NCBI GenBank assembly: GCA_029261855.1
Contig: JAJDAN010000016.1
Coordinates: 1-42,677, forward strand
DNA: 42,677 bases
Reading direction: 5' to 3'
DNA from: Deltaproteobacteria bacterium
GTDB taxonomy: Bacteria; Myxococcota_A; UBA9160; UBA4427
Below the pieces are notes generated by a model. It did no database searches. It was not told the origin of the DNA and worked only from the letters and a program-made list of their open reading frames with translations. Both the position numbers and the translations under genes were made by a program. Positions within the stretch are counted from its first letter, which is position 1, and the number at the start of each line of letters is the position of its first letter. Positions 1-7,503 of the stretch are shown here, piece by piece.

Positions 1-141
1 TTCGTCGACTTCTACCTCTCGGGGCGGCTGCATCTCGACGAGCTGATCTCCCACCGGACTCCGCTCGAGGGCGTGAACGATGCCGTGGAGAACCTGCGCG
101 GCGGTGCTGTCGCACGGCAGGTCTTTACCTTCGACGACTGA
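1..141 (+). CDS. C-terminal end of a zinc-dependent alcohol dehydrogenase (partial)
   Basis: Frame 1 is open from the window edge to a TGA at 139-141 and gives 46 residues. The order of elements (FYLSGRLHLDELISHR, then PLEGVNDAVENLRGG, then VARQVFTFDD) matches the last helix and strand of the medium-chain, zinc-binding alcohol dehydrogenase family, especially class III / S-(hydroxymethyl)glutathione-type members. Those proteins end with a Leu-Asp-Glu-Leu-Ile element, an 'I/V-N-x-A-x-x-x-L-x-x-G' helix and a short strand. The zinc- and NAD-binding residues lie outside the window, so substrate cannot be judged. The gene converges on the LLM oxidoreductase that follows. Confidence 0.6.
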   Translation, partial: FVDFYLSGRLHLDELISHRTPLEGVNDAVENLRGGAVARQVFTFDD

Positions 142-169
142 TCGCGCGCTTCCGATCGGGTGGCGCTTC

Positions 170-1108
170 TCAGAGGAGTGGCCGTACCTCTGAGGCGAAG
201 CGCTCTAGCTGAGCGTCTCGCTCCTCGAAGGGTCCGGTCATGTCGAGAACGAAGTGCCGCACGCCGGCGTCGCGGAACTCTGCGATCTTCGCGGCCACTT
301 CTGCCGGTGAGCCGAGCGCCGCGTAGCGCTGCGCGGGCTTCCGAAAATCCATGGCGTAGCGCATGCTCAGGTGTTCGGTCGCGGCATCGAGCGCCCGCTC
401 GTAGTCGTCGTCGATCCAGGCAAAGAGCAGATGCGCCGTGCCGAGTTGCTCGATCGTGCGCCCGGCCTCTTCGGCCGCAGCCGCGATGGTCTCGAGGCCC
501 TGGCGGTAGCGATCTGGCGCCACCACATAGGACATCCAGCCGTCCGCCATGCGCCCGATGCGGCGCAGCGCGGCCTCGGATCGCCCGCCGCACCAGATCG
601 GGGGCCCCCCCGGCTGCACGGGGGTGGGCAACATCTTCACCTCGGGGAACGGGTAGAAGATTCCATCGCTCGCAAAGGCCTCGCCCGACCAGAGCCCTTT
701 GAGAATCGGGATGGCTTCACCGAGGCGCGCGCCGCGCTCCTTCACCGGGACGCCGCAGACCTCGTACTCGACCGGGAACTCACCGCCCACGCCGACGCCG
801 AAGATGAAGCGTCCGCCCGTCAGCCGGTCGATGGTCGCGACCTGCTTTGCCACCAGCGTGGGATGGCGCAGCGGCAGCAGGTAGACGCCGGTTCCGACGG
901 TGATCCTCGGATTGAAGGCCGCGATCAACTCGAGCTGTAGCAAGGGGTCGAGGATCGGCAGTGGAAACGCCATGTGGTCGCCCGTCCAGACGGAGTCGAA
1001 GCGGTGGAACTCGGCAAACTCGGCGGTTTCTCGGGCCGAGGCGACGTCGGTCGCGACGGCCATGAAGCCGAACTCGAGGTCGCCGGCGAGGGGTAGGGGC
1101 ATGGGCAT
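170..1108 (-). CDS. LLM-class F420-dependent oxidoreductase
   Basis: A 312-residue protein with the luciferase-like monooxygenase TIM-barrel layout. It has an early strand ending FDSVWTGDHM, then 'NPRITVGTGVYLLPLRHP' and 'TGGRFIFGVGVGG', which are the usual signature blocks of F420-dependent LLM enzymes, and a C-terminal block 'SPAEVAAKIAEFRDAGVRHF'. Family members transfer hydride to or from F420 or use FMN; the substrate here is unknown. The ATG at 1108 is preceded by AGGAGG with a 5-nt spacer; a second in-frame ATG lies two codons downstream. It is divergent from the carboxymuconolactone-decarboxylase-like gene, sharing a 113-bp upstream region. The Ddn-like protein at 16150 is a second sign that this organism makes F420. 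Confidence 0.85.
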   Translation of the reverse strand: MPMPLPLAGDLEFGFMAVATDVASARETAEFAEFHRFDSVWTGDHMAFPLPILDPLLQLELIAAFNPRITVGTGVYLLPLRHPTLVAKQVATIDRLTGGRFIFGVGVGGEFPVEYEVCGVPVKERGARLGEAIPILKGLWSGEAFASDGIFYPFPEVKMLPTPVQPGGPPIWCGGRSEAALRRIGRMADGWMSYVVAPDRYRQGLETIAAAAEEAGRTIEQLGTAHLLFAWIDDDYERALDAATEHLSMRYAMDFRKPAQRYAALGSPAEVAAKIAEFRDAGVRHFVLDMTGPFEERDAQLERFASEVRPLL

Positions 1109-1221
1109 GGCATCCTCCTGTCGGGTCCGGCGGAGTGCACGCCGATCGACGTTCGATGTTTCTTATTGTAGTAGTCTCGACGTCACGGCACATCCCGGCC
1201 GTCGAAGAGCGAGGAGAGAGC

Positions 1222-1803
1222 ATGACCAACCCTTCCAGTGAGTCACGCATCCCGCGCCTCTCGGTCGAGGAGGCGCGCGCCGCAGCGGAGAGCGCGGGCA
1301 TCCGGCCCGACATGGCCGAGCTCAGCGTATTCCGCGTGCTGCTACGCCACCCGGAGCTGGCCAAGGTGCTGAACGGAATGCTCGGCATGCTGCTCTTTCA
1401 GGGCAACAAGCTCGACCCGCGGCTTCGCGAGCTGATCATCATGCGTATCGGATGGACGACGGGCTCGTGCTACGAATGGACGCAGCACTGGCGCGTGGCT
1501 CGTCAGTTGGACATCCCGGAAGGCGTCATTCTGGCCGTGCGCGACTGGAAGAGTTCCACCGTTCTCGACCAGGCCGATCGCGCGGTGCTGCAGGCGACCG
1601 ACGAGACGCTGGAGCACGGCACGATCTCGCCCGAAACCTGGGCCTTGTGCGAGAAATACGTTCCGGACGAGCAAGCTCGTCTCGAACTTCCGGTTGCGAT
1701 CGGCAACTGGCGCCTGTTCTCGCAGATGCTCCGCAGTCTGGAGATCCCGCTCGAAGACGGTGTAGAGGCTTGGCCGCCCGACGGGCTGGAGCCCACTTCG
1801 TAG
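1222..1803 (+). CDS. carboxymuconolactone decarboxylase (CMD/AhpD-fold) family protein
   Basis: A 193-residue all-alpha protein. The block LRELIIMRIGWTTGSCYEW followed by TQHWRVARQL is the conserved core of the CMD family. In the motif C83-Y84-E85-W86-x-x-H89 the Glu and His match the CMD-type active-site helix. The second Cys of the AhpD CxxC pair is absent, so peroxidase activity of the AhpD kind is unlikely. The start at 1222 is chosen because GAGGAGAG sits at 1211-1218, although the frame is open further upstream to 1135. Such proteins are common beside LLM oxidoreductases and amidohydrolases in aromatic or lipid catabolic clusters, which is the setting here. The exact reaction cannot be read from sequence. 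Confidence 0.8.
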   Translation: MTNPSSESRIPRLSVEEARAAAESAGIRPDMAELSVFRVLLRHPELAKVLNGMLGMLLFQGNKLDPRLRELIIMRIGWTTGSCYEWTQHWRVARQLDIPEGVILAVRDWKSSTVLDQADRAVLQATDETLEHGTISPETWALCEKYVPDEQARLELPVAIGNWRLFSQMLRSLEIPLEDGVEAWPPDGLEPTS

Positions 1804-1819
1804 ACCACCGAAGCGAAGT

Positions 1820-2929
1820 TCAGGCGATCAAGAACGCTTCTGCGGCGTTGTCCCAGAACACCCGGCGAATACTCTCCTCGGCGATCGGCTGCTTCTCGAG
1901 GCTCTCGATGCCCCAAGGAAAGGTTCCGTCTGGGTGCGGGTAGTCCGTATTGAATACGAAGTGCTCGTCTCCGAGTAGATCGATCGCAGATGCGAGCGTC
2001 ATCTCGTCGCCTCGTGCCGCGACCCAGAAGTTCCGCTTGAAGTAGTCGAGCGGCGCCATCTTCATATGCGGGTGCTCGGCATCGCGGGAGAAGGCCCAGT
2101 GCTGCTCCATTCGCTGCACCCAGAAGGGCGCCCAACCGGCGTCCGCCTCGACGTGGACAATGCGAAGCTTCGGATAGCGCTCCGCCACGCCAAACCAGAT
2201 CAGGCCCGCCATCGCCGACATCGCCTCGAAGGGATGAGCAAGGATGTGACCGGCCGTATGGCTCTCCATCCGGTCACCGTACGATGGGTGATGGGGCGAG
2301 CCCGAGTCGTGGATGCTGATCGGCAGCCCGAGTCGCTCGATTTCCTCGAACAGGGGCAGGTTCGCCTCATCGTGCAGGTTCCGGCCGGCGACCGGATTCG
2401 GGCGCAGGTAGAACGAGACGCAGCCCTTCTCGGCGCTGCGCCGAGCCTCTTCGATGGCCAGGTCCGTCGCCTGAACCGGAAGCATTGCTGCCCACCGTAG
2501 TCGCTTCGGATCGGCGCTGCAGTAGTCGGCGCTCCAGTCGTTGAAGGCCCGGCAGCAGGCGAGCAACAGCTCGGGGTCGCGGAACTCACGGCCGAGAATT
2601 TGGCCACCTACGGTCGGGTAGATTACCTGAATGTCGACGCCGTACTCGTCCATGTCAGCGAGTCGCGAGGTTGCATCGTACCGGGCCTTCTGCGCGCGCG
2701 CGAAGCGCTGCTGCGCTCGGGCCATGGCTGCCAGGAATGCTGGCGTCGAGAAGGGATACTTCCCCTCGGAGACGATGCTCTCACCCTCGACGACCATGGC
2801 GCTGCGGCCGTCGATCTCGCGCCGCTGCGGTGCGGACTCGCGAAAGCGCGGGTCGATCCACTCCGTCCACACACTCGCGGGCTCCATCTGGTGACAGTCG
2901 GTGTCGATGATCCGGTAGCCGTTCCGCAT
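1820..2929 (-). CDS. amidohydrolase family protein (COG2159 / Amidohydrolase_2)
   Basis: A 369-residue metal-dependent hydrolase or decarboxylase with a TIM-barrel fold. The N-terminus carries IIDTDCHQMEP, the D-x-H-x-x-E-P variant of the first metal motif common in this subfamily, where the second His of HxH is replaced. Mid-protein 'LPISIHDSG' supplies the barrel His. 'LRIVHVEADAGWAPFW' and the C-terminal 'FNTDYPHPDGTFPWG' (metal-binding Asp after the last strand) complete the family pattern. The start at 2929 has AGGAA upstream. The gene converges on the CMD-like gene with a 16-bp gap. A broken relative lies immediately upstream (2945-3320). Family members decarboxylate or hydrolyse aromatic and related acids; the substrate is not known. 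Confidence 0.85.
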   Translation of the reverse strand: MRNGYRIIDTDCHQMEPASVWTEWIDPRFRESAPQRREIDGRSAMVVEGESIVSEGKYPFSTPAFLAAMARAQQRFARAQKARYDATSRLADMDEYGVDIQVIYPTVGGQILGREFRDPELLLACCRAFNDWSADYCSADPKRLRWAAMLPVQATDLAIEEARRSAEKGCVSFYLRPNPVAGRNLHDEANLPLFEEIERLGLPISIHDSGSPHHPSYGDRMESHTAGHILAHPFEAMSAMAGLIWFGVAERYPKLRIVHVEADAGWAPFWVQRMEQHWAFSRDAEHPHMKMAPLDYFKRNFWVAARGDEMTLASAIDLLGDEHFVFNTDYPHPDGTFPWGIESLEKQPIAEESIRRVFWDNAAEAFLIA

Positions 2930-2944
2930 CGTGAGTTCCTTTCC

Positions 2945-3320
2945 GCCGTCGCACCGCTAGCTGGGCGGTCTCGAACATGAGACCGCTGAAGATCAAGTTG
3001 ATGAAGCAGCGCATGTTGTTCATGAACAGGGTGGTCGAAATGGCTGCGAGCAGGCGACCCGTCGTCATGCCGGTCCAGATCGAGGCGCCGCCGCTGGTTC
3101 CACCGGAGCCGATGTGGAAGTTGACCGGCATGCCGTACTCCTGCGCTCATGCCCTCGAAGCTGTCGATCGAGAACGTCCCGCGAACCTCTTCCCCATCGG
3201 GCTGAACGACACAGAAGCCCGGCGGGCCCAACACGAGCATATCCGATCCGAATCTGCGATGGTAGATGGGAAATTGCGGAGACGACCGGGTCGAGCCGCA
3301 TCGGGCCTGCACGAGGAGGA
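2945..3320 (-). pseudogene. broken amidohydrolase-like remnant
   Basis: The 396 bp between the amidohydrolase and the nitronate monooxygenase have no intact gene, but the minus strand holds coding remnants. From about 3137 downward the frame reads EYGMPVNFHIGSGGTSGG, then a region ending NLIFSGLMFE. This matches the 'LPVNFHIGSGGT ... NLI-SG-ER-P' segment that precedes the last metal site in COG2159 amidohydrolases. It then runs out into unrelated sequence and has no C-terminal domain. Upstream, in a different frame, lies FGSDMLVLGPPGFCVVQPDG and GTFSIDSFEGMSA; joining the two needs a one-base correction near 3140. I read it as a truncated, frameshifted paralogue. The upstream piece I cannot place with certainty. 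Confidence 0.5.
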
Positions 3321-3326
3321 AGCGGC

Positions 3327-4460
3327 GTGAGTCTGCGGACGCGAATCTGTGACATTTTCGAGATCGAGTACCCCATTGCTCTTGCCGGAATGGGCGGAGC
3401 GAGCACTCCTGCGCTGGCGGCTGCGGTGTCCAATGCCGGCGGATTGGGAATCCTGGGAGCGGCGGCCTGCTCTCCAGAAATGTTGCGCCGCTGGATTCGG
3501 GAAGTCCGCGAGTTGACGGACAAGCCCTTCGGAGTCGACACACTGCTGCCGGCGTCCGTGCGCCGGGAGACCTTCAAGCAGGCAGACGGTCCCTCGCCCG
3601 CGGAGTTGATCCCCGAGTATCAGAAGTTCGCAGCTGAGTTCATGGAGGTGGAGAAGCTCACCAAGGCGAGCATGCAGGAGATGGCACGCGAGGTGGGCAT
3701 CGACCCCAACGAGAAGAGCGGTCCTCCGATGTTCAGCAAGGAGTTCTTCAACGCACAGATGGACGTCATCGTCGAGGAGCGTGTCCCTGTCTACGCGGCC
3801 GGGCTGGGCAATCCGGGGCCCTGGATGGACCGCTTCCGAAAGAACGGCACCAAGGTGATGGCCGTGGTCGGTGCTGTGCGGCATGCGCGGCAGGTTGCAG
3901 CGTCCGGCATCGATGTGATCGTCGCGCAGGGCCACGACGGCGGGGGGCACAACTCTCCGGTCGGCACGATGGCGCTCATCCCGCAGGTCGTCGATGCGGT
4001 GGGCGGGATCGCCGTGTTAGGAGCCGGCGGGATTTCCGATGGCCGCGGCGTCGCGGCCGCCATGATGTTGGGCGCGGAGGGCGCCTGGGTTGGCTCGGCG
4101 TTCCTTGCCACCGAAGAGGCGGGAATTCTGGATTTCCAAAAGCAAGCCATCGTCGACTCCAACGAGGAGAACACGACGGTTTCCCGCTCGGTCACTGGAA
4201 AGCCTGCACGCGTGATCAAGAGCAAGTGGAGCCAGGCCTGGGTCGACGGACCGCTGGAGCCCCTGCCCATGCCGTTCCAGCCGATGATCGCGATGCCCGT
4301 GCTGGCCGCGGCTTCGGCAGCCAAGCGTGGCGACATCGCGCCCGGCTTTGCCGGACAGGGCATCGGTATGATCGACGCCGTGCGGCCTGCGAAGGACGTT
4401 CTTGCCAGCCTCGTCGCCGGGGCGGAGAAAGCCCTCGAGGGGGCAGCGCGCAAGACCTGA
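3327..4460 (+). CDS. nitronate monooxygenase (2-nitropropane dioxygenase-like, FMN)
   Basis: A 377-residue TIM-barrel flavoprotein. It opens with the family N-terminus TRICDIFEIEYPIALAGMGG. The core motif AQGHDGGGHNSP (H203 and H208; H203 fits the catalytic base of the family) is followed by GAGGISDGRGVAAAMMLGA, the FMN-phosphate binding loop, and then 'WVGSAFLATEEA'. Members oxidise nitronates, but many homologues in lipid-catabolic clusters act as FMN enoyl or other reductases, so the precise substrate is open. The GTG at 3327 is chosen because GAGGAGGA ends 6 nt upstream and the family N-terminus follows directly; the frame is open further upstream. A 232-bp gap with a promoter precedes the TetR gene. 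Confidence 0.85.
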   Translation: MSLRTRICDIFEIEYPIALAGMGGASTPALAAAVSNAGGLGILGAAACSPEMLRRWIREVRELTDKPFGVDTLLPASVRRETFKQADGPSPAELIPEYQKFAAEFMEVEKLTKASMQEMAREVGIDPNEKSGPPMFSKEFFNAQMDVIVEERVPVYAAGLGNPGPWMDRFRKNGTKVMAVVGAVRHARQVAASGIDVIVAQGHDGGGHNSPVGTMALIPQVVDAVGGIAVLGAGGISDGRGVAAAMMLGAEGAWVGSAFLATEEAGILDFQKQAIVDSNEENTTVSRSVTGKPARVIKSKWSQAWVDGPLEPLPMPFQPMIAMPVLAAASAAKRGDIAPGFAGQGIGMIDAVRPAKDVLASLVAGAEKALEGAARKT

Positions 4461-4631
4461 TCTGCAGGCGCGTTGGCTCATACCCGCAACAAGAAGCGGC
4501 TGATTCCGGTAGGCCCGACGTGAACGACGGTGATGTCTGAGCGGCCTACAAGAATGCGACCGCTACGAGGGCCACCTCTATGACTTGGGAAGCCAGCGAG
4601 CAGGCGTGGCTGATAACCGGCTGTAGCGTAT

Positions 4632-4671
4632 TTGACATGTCCTAATCAAACCATCAGAATCTGAGTGATTC
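4632..4671 (+). promoter_or_regulatory. sigma70-type promoter and overlapping inverted repeat (probable TetR operator)
   Basis: TTGACA at 4632-4637 is a perfect -35 match. A 17-bp spacer leads to CAGAAT at 4655-4660 (four of six -10 positions), 33 bp before the TetR start codon. The inverted repeat GAATC-N5-GATTC at 4657-4671 overlaps the -10 and the expected transcription start, and CATCAG is repeated directly at 4652-4657 and 4671-4676. The stretch is clearly more AT-rich than its surroundings. The position suggests autoregulation of the TetR-P450 pair; this is inference. Confidence 0.55.
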
Positions 4672-4692
4672 ATCAGTTCTGGAACTTCCTGG

Positions 4693-5352
4693 ATGACCCG
4701 AGCGCAGCGTCAGTCCCGCGGAGAACTCACCCGCCAGCAGATCCTCGATGCCGCCACCGAGCACTTTGCCCGCCACGGCTACGCGGGAGCCCGCATCGAA
4801 GCGATCGCCGAGGACGCCCACCTCAGTGGGCCGGCCCTCCTCTACCACTACAAGGACAAGCGCCGTCTCTACGTCGCCACCCTCGAAAGGGCCTTCGCCG
4901 GCCTGGCCGAGGATCTCTCGCGCACGCTGGCCCAGGACGCGCCCCTGGCGGATCGCATCGAGGCCGCCGTGTCTGTCTGGGTCGACTTCATGGCGGCGCG
5001 CCCCGCCGTAGCGCGCATCGTCCTGCGCGAGGGAGCCGGCGCGTCGCCCGAGCTGGCCGAGGACTTCGCGCCGATCGCCGCGCCGCTGCTCGCGATGCTC
5101 GACCGGATCTACGAAGAGGGGCGACGCACCCGCGTCTTTCGCGACGACCCGGTCGAGCCGCTCCATCTCGTGAGCGCCGTCGTCGGCACGTCGGTGTTCT
5201 TCACCGCCGCGATTCCCACCCTGCTCCCGCGACTCGACTTCGACCCGCTCGATCCCGAGCGTCTCGAGGCCCACCGTCGCGAGCTGCTCACCATCGTGCG
5301 CCGTCTTCTCGGCCTGCGCGCACCGCGCCTGATCACTGGAGGAAACCCGTGA
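4693..5352 (+). CDS. TetR/AcrR-family transcriptional regulator
   Basis: A 219-residue one-component regulator. The N-terminal helix-turn-helix domain (about residues 10-60) shows RQQILDAATEHFARHGY, then 'IAEDAHLSGPALLYHYKDK', the classic TetR DNA-recognition segment. The rest is a helical ligand-binding domain without a recognisable ligand signature. The gene is translationally coupled to the P450: its TGA overlaps the P450 GTG as GTGA. The usual arrangement is that the regulator represses its own operon until a substrate of the enzyme binds. The inverted repeat at 4657-4671 sits where such an operator would be. The start ATG has only a weak Shine-Dalgarno sequence. Confidence 0.9.
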   Translation: MTRAQRQSRGELTRQQILDAATEHFARHGYAGARIEAIAEDAHLSGPALLYHYKDKRRLYVATLERAFAGLAEDLSRTLAQDAPLADRIEAAVSVWVDFMAARPAVARIVLREGAGASPELAEDFAPIAAPLLAMLDRIYEEGRRTRVFRDDPVEPLHLVSAVVGTSVFFTAAIPTLLPRLDFDPLDPERLEAHRRELLTIVRRLLGLRAPRLITGGNP

Positions 5353-6674
5353 CCGACCATCTCGACTACGACCCCTTCTGCCGCGACGTCCAACTCGATC
5401 CCTACCCCTCCTACGCCGCACTGCGCGAGCAACCGGGGCTGTTTCGGGTGGAGAACTCGCAGGCCTGGGCCGTCTCGCGCTACGACGACGTCCACCACGT
5501 GCTCAGGCACCCAGAGGTCTTCTCCTCGCGCGCGCTCCAGACCTTCCTCGGCGGGAGCCTCCTCGAGAACGCGAACCGGGGGCCGCTGCGTTTCCTGTCG
5601 CACCCCAGCATGGGCCGCATCGCCCGCACGGTGGGAGACGTGTACCGCGCCTTCGGCCGCCGCACGCCGATGTTCGAGCTCGTGCAGACATTCCTCTCGA
5701 GCCGGGCGGTGATCAGCGCCGATCCGCCCGACCACACCCGCCTGCGCCACCTCGTGAATCGCGGCTTCACACCGCGGCGCATTGCCGCGCTCGAGCCGCG
5801 CATCCGCGAGATCGCCCGCGACTGCCTCGACGCGATCGAAGGCCGCGACGAGATGGACCTCATGCGCGACTTCGCCGTCCCTCTGCCCGTGACGGTGATC
5901 GCCGAGCTGCTGGGCGTGCCCGAAGATCGCTTCGCCGACTTCAAGCGCTGGTCCGACGCGGTCGTGCAGGGCGTGAGCATGGGCGGCGGCGAGGCCGGAC
6001 AGCGCGCCCCCATCGGCGCCATGCTCGAGTTCATGCGCTACCTGGAAGGGCTGATCGAGGAGCGGCGTGCGGCTCCCGCCGACGATATCGTGAGCGTGCT
6101 CGTCCGCGACGAGACCGGGGGCAAGCTCGACGTCCACGAGCTGCTGCTCTTCCTGATCGTGATGCTCGTCGCTGGCAACGAGACCACGACGAACCTGATC
6201 GGCAATGCGATCCACCTGCTGCTCGACCGTCCGGACGACCTCGCGGCCGTCGAGTCCGACGAGAGCCTCGTCCCGGGCCTCGTCGAGGAGTCGCTCCGCT
6301 ACGTGTCGCCGATCCAGATGCTGCCGCGCGTCGCCACGTGCGACACGGAGATCTCGGGCACGAAGATCCGCGAAGGCGAGCACCTGCTGGTGCTCTTCGC
6401 ATCGGCGAACCGCGACTCGCGAAAGTACCCGGACGGGGACAGCTTCCAGCTGCGCCGCGACCCGAAGGAGCACCTCGCCTTCGGGTTCGGCATCCACTAC
6501 TGCCTGGGCGCGTCTCTCGCGCGGCTCGAGGGGCGCGTAGCCTTCGATGAGCTCTTCGCGCGGATCCACAACCTGCGTCGCGCGCCCGGCGACGTGACCT
6601 TCCTCGAGAGCGGCATCCTGCGCGGGCCCAAGACGCTACCCGTAGCCTTCGACCGGCGGCGCGCCGCGGCATGA
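5349..6674 (+). CDS. cytochrome P450
   Basis: A 441-residue soluble bacterial P450 that inserts one oxygen atom from O2 into an organic substrate. All landmarks are present: the I-helix AGNETTT (275-281; oxygen-activating Glu-Thr pair), the K-helix E313-x-x-R316 in EESLRYVSP, and the heme loop FGFGIHYCLGASLARLEG with the heme-thiolate Cys at residue 385. 'SADPPDHTRLRHLVNRGFTP' is the usual C-helix block. The GTG start at 5349 overlaps the TetR stop by 4 nt and has GGAGG at 5338-5342. No ferredoxin or reductase gene is adjacent, so electron partners must be encoded elsewhere. The sequence looks like the bacterial CYP families that hydroxylate terpenoids, steroids or fatty acids, but I cannot assign a subfamily. 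Confidence 0.93.
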   Translation: MTDHLDYDPFCRDVQLDPYPSYAALREQPGLFRVENSQAWAVSRYDDVHHVLRHPEVFSSRALQTFLGGSLLENANRGPLRFLSHPSMGRIARTVGDVYRAFGRRTPMFELVQTFLSSRAVISADPPDHTRLRHLVNRGFTPRRIAALEPRIREIARDCLDAIEGRDEMDLMRDFAVPLPVTVIAELLGVPEDRFADFKRWSDAVVQGVSMGGGEAGQRAPIGAMLEFMRYLEGLIEERRAAPADDIVSVLVRDETGGKLDVHELLLFLIVMLVAGNETTTNLIGNAIHLLLDRPDDLAAVESDESLVPGLVEESLRYVSPIQMLPRVATCDTEISGTKIREGEHLLVLFASANRDSRKYPDGDSFQLRRDPKEHLAFGFGIHYCLGASLARLEGRVAFDELFARIHNLRRAPGDVTFLESGILRGPKTLPVAFDRRRAAA

Positions 6675-6726
6675 GGGGTGGCCGGCCGTTGGACCGCTTC
6701 ATCTCTGCGGGGCGTCGAGGCCGCGA

Positions 6727-6778
6727 TGGTACGCCGGGAGGGATTCTCGAACCCCCGACCCTCAGGTTCGAAGCCTGA
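6727..6778 (-). repeat. partial tRNA-Arg(TCG) copy: probable distal attachment-site remnant
   Basis: This 52-nt stretch repeats 13427-13476, the 3' half of the intact tRNA-Arg(TCG): CCA, discriminator, 3' acceptor strand, T arm, variable loop and the whole anticodon arm. The only difference is a 2-nt insertion (TC) in the T loop. Similarity stops abruptly at 6779, where the D arm should begin. It has the same orientation as the intact tRNA. A tRNA 3'-half direct repeat lying downstream of the 3' end of the intact gene is what tRNA-targeting integrative elements leave at their far end. Confidence 0.7.
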
Positions 6779-6834
6779 ACGGAGGTCTTCGTCCTCAAGG
6801 CGGCTATCGCGAGTAGGCGGACAGAGCCAGGAAG

Positions 6835-6890
6835 GTGACCCCGCTCGTCGGCTTCGGCTTGGACAGCGTCATCGAGACCGTCGCAGCTCA
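6835..6890 (+). pseudogene. fragment of a cation-diffusion-facilitator (CDF) metal transporter
   Basis: The frame beginning at 6835 reads TPLVGFGLDSVIETVAAHL. The block 'LVGFGLDSVIE' is a strong match to transmembrane helix 2 of CDF-family cation efflux proteins, where the Asp is a metal ligand. Nothing before or after it continues the family, so it is a scrap of under 20 residues. It lies directly before an RND metal-efflux fragment, which supports origin from a metal-resistance locus. Confidence 0.4.
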
Positions 6891-7159
6891 CCTCCGCAGG
6901 GAAGGATGTCGACGCCGCGTCCGTCGAAGGCGCATGCCTTCGCTTGAGACCCGCCCTGATGACCGCGGCGACGACAGCACTCGGACTGCTGCCTTTGCTC
7001 TTTTCGACGGGCACGGGAAGCGAGGTGCAGCGGCCTCTCGCCACGGTCGTAGTCGGAGGGCTGATCACTTCGACCGTGTTGACGCTCCTCGTGATCCCGG
7101 CGCTCTACAAGGTTCTCGCGCGAACCCGACTCAGCCGACGTGGTGTGACACTCCTGTGA
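6889..7159 (+). pseudogene. C-terminal fragment of an RND heavy-metal efflux pump (CusA/CzcA-like)
   Basis: From about 6889 the frame reads KDVDAASVEGACLRLRPALM, then TALGLLPLLFSTGTGSE, 'VQRPLATVVVGGLITST' and 'LTLLVIPALYKVLAR' to a TGA at 7157-7159. These are the conserved C-terminal transmembrane segments of heavy-metal-efflux RND pumps. Only the last ~90 residues of a protein of about 1,000 survive, with no start, promoter or partner genes. An ATG at 6944 could in principle start a 71-residue peptide, but I read the stretch as the relic end of a deleted pump gene inside the tRNA-bounded segment. Confidence 0.75.
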
Positions 7160-7503
7160 CCGAGCGCGCCTGCCCGATGAACGGACAAGGTCCGCGACAG
7201 GTCGGCTCGTCCAGAGAGGCCGGACTTGCGTTGGACGGCTACGACGCTCTGGCGTGCGATCGCCGTTCCTCGCCGTCGCGAAGGCAAGGTAAAACAGACC
7301 TGTCTGGCGGCGACGACTCTGAGACGCTCGTTCGTTCCGAGACGCTCTTGGCCCACCGCGATCGCCTGCGCGCGGCCTCGACGACGCCGTTCAGCTCGAG
7401 ACTGCTCTCGCGCGTGCTCTCCTATCTGGGGCTACCGCCCCTGGCCTGGGCCGGCGCCGCGCTGGTGGAGCGGCTGCTCATGCAGGCGCTGGGCGACCGA
7501 CTG
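7160..7503. other. gene-poor stretch without a recognisable gene
   Basis: Between the RND fragment and the stop of the sterol-desaturase gene there is no supported gene. An open plus-strand frame passes through, and its part from about 7320 has a plausible helical protein character (SRLLSRVLSYLGLPPLAWAG, then 'ALVERLLMQALGDRLLLA'). It has no start signal and no family I recognise, and it runs into the antisense of the next gene. I see no RNA gene or convincing terminator. Confidence 0.35.

Noticed and set aside
1165-1193. TACAAT as a -10 box for the LLM gene
   Set aside because: No -35-like hexamer lies at 16-18 bp, although the intergenic region is AT-richer than average.
4665-6674. A single 669-codon open frame covering the TetR region and the P450
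   Set aside because: Its first ~228 codons are an out-of-frame reading of the TetR gene; the P450 begins at GTG 5349 with a ribosome site, and TetR is encoded in its own frame.
6944-7159. An intact 71-residue small membrane protein
   Set aside because: It has an ATG, but the reading continues upstream as RND-pump sequence and matches only the C-terminal end of a large transporter, so a truncation relic is more likely.
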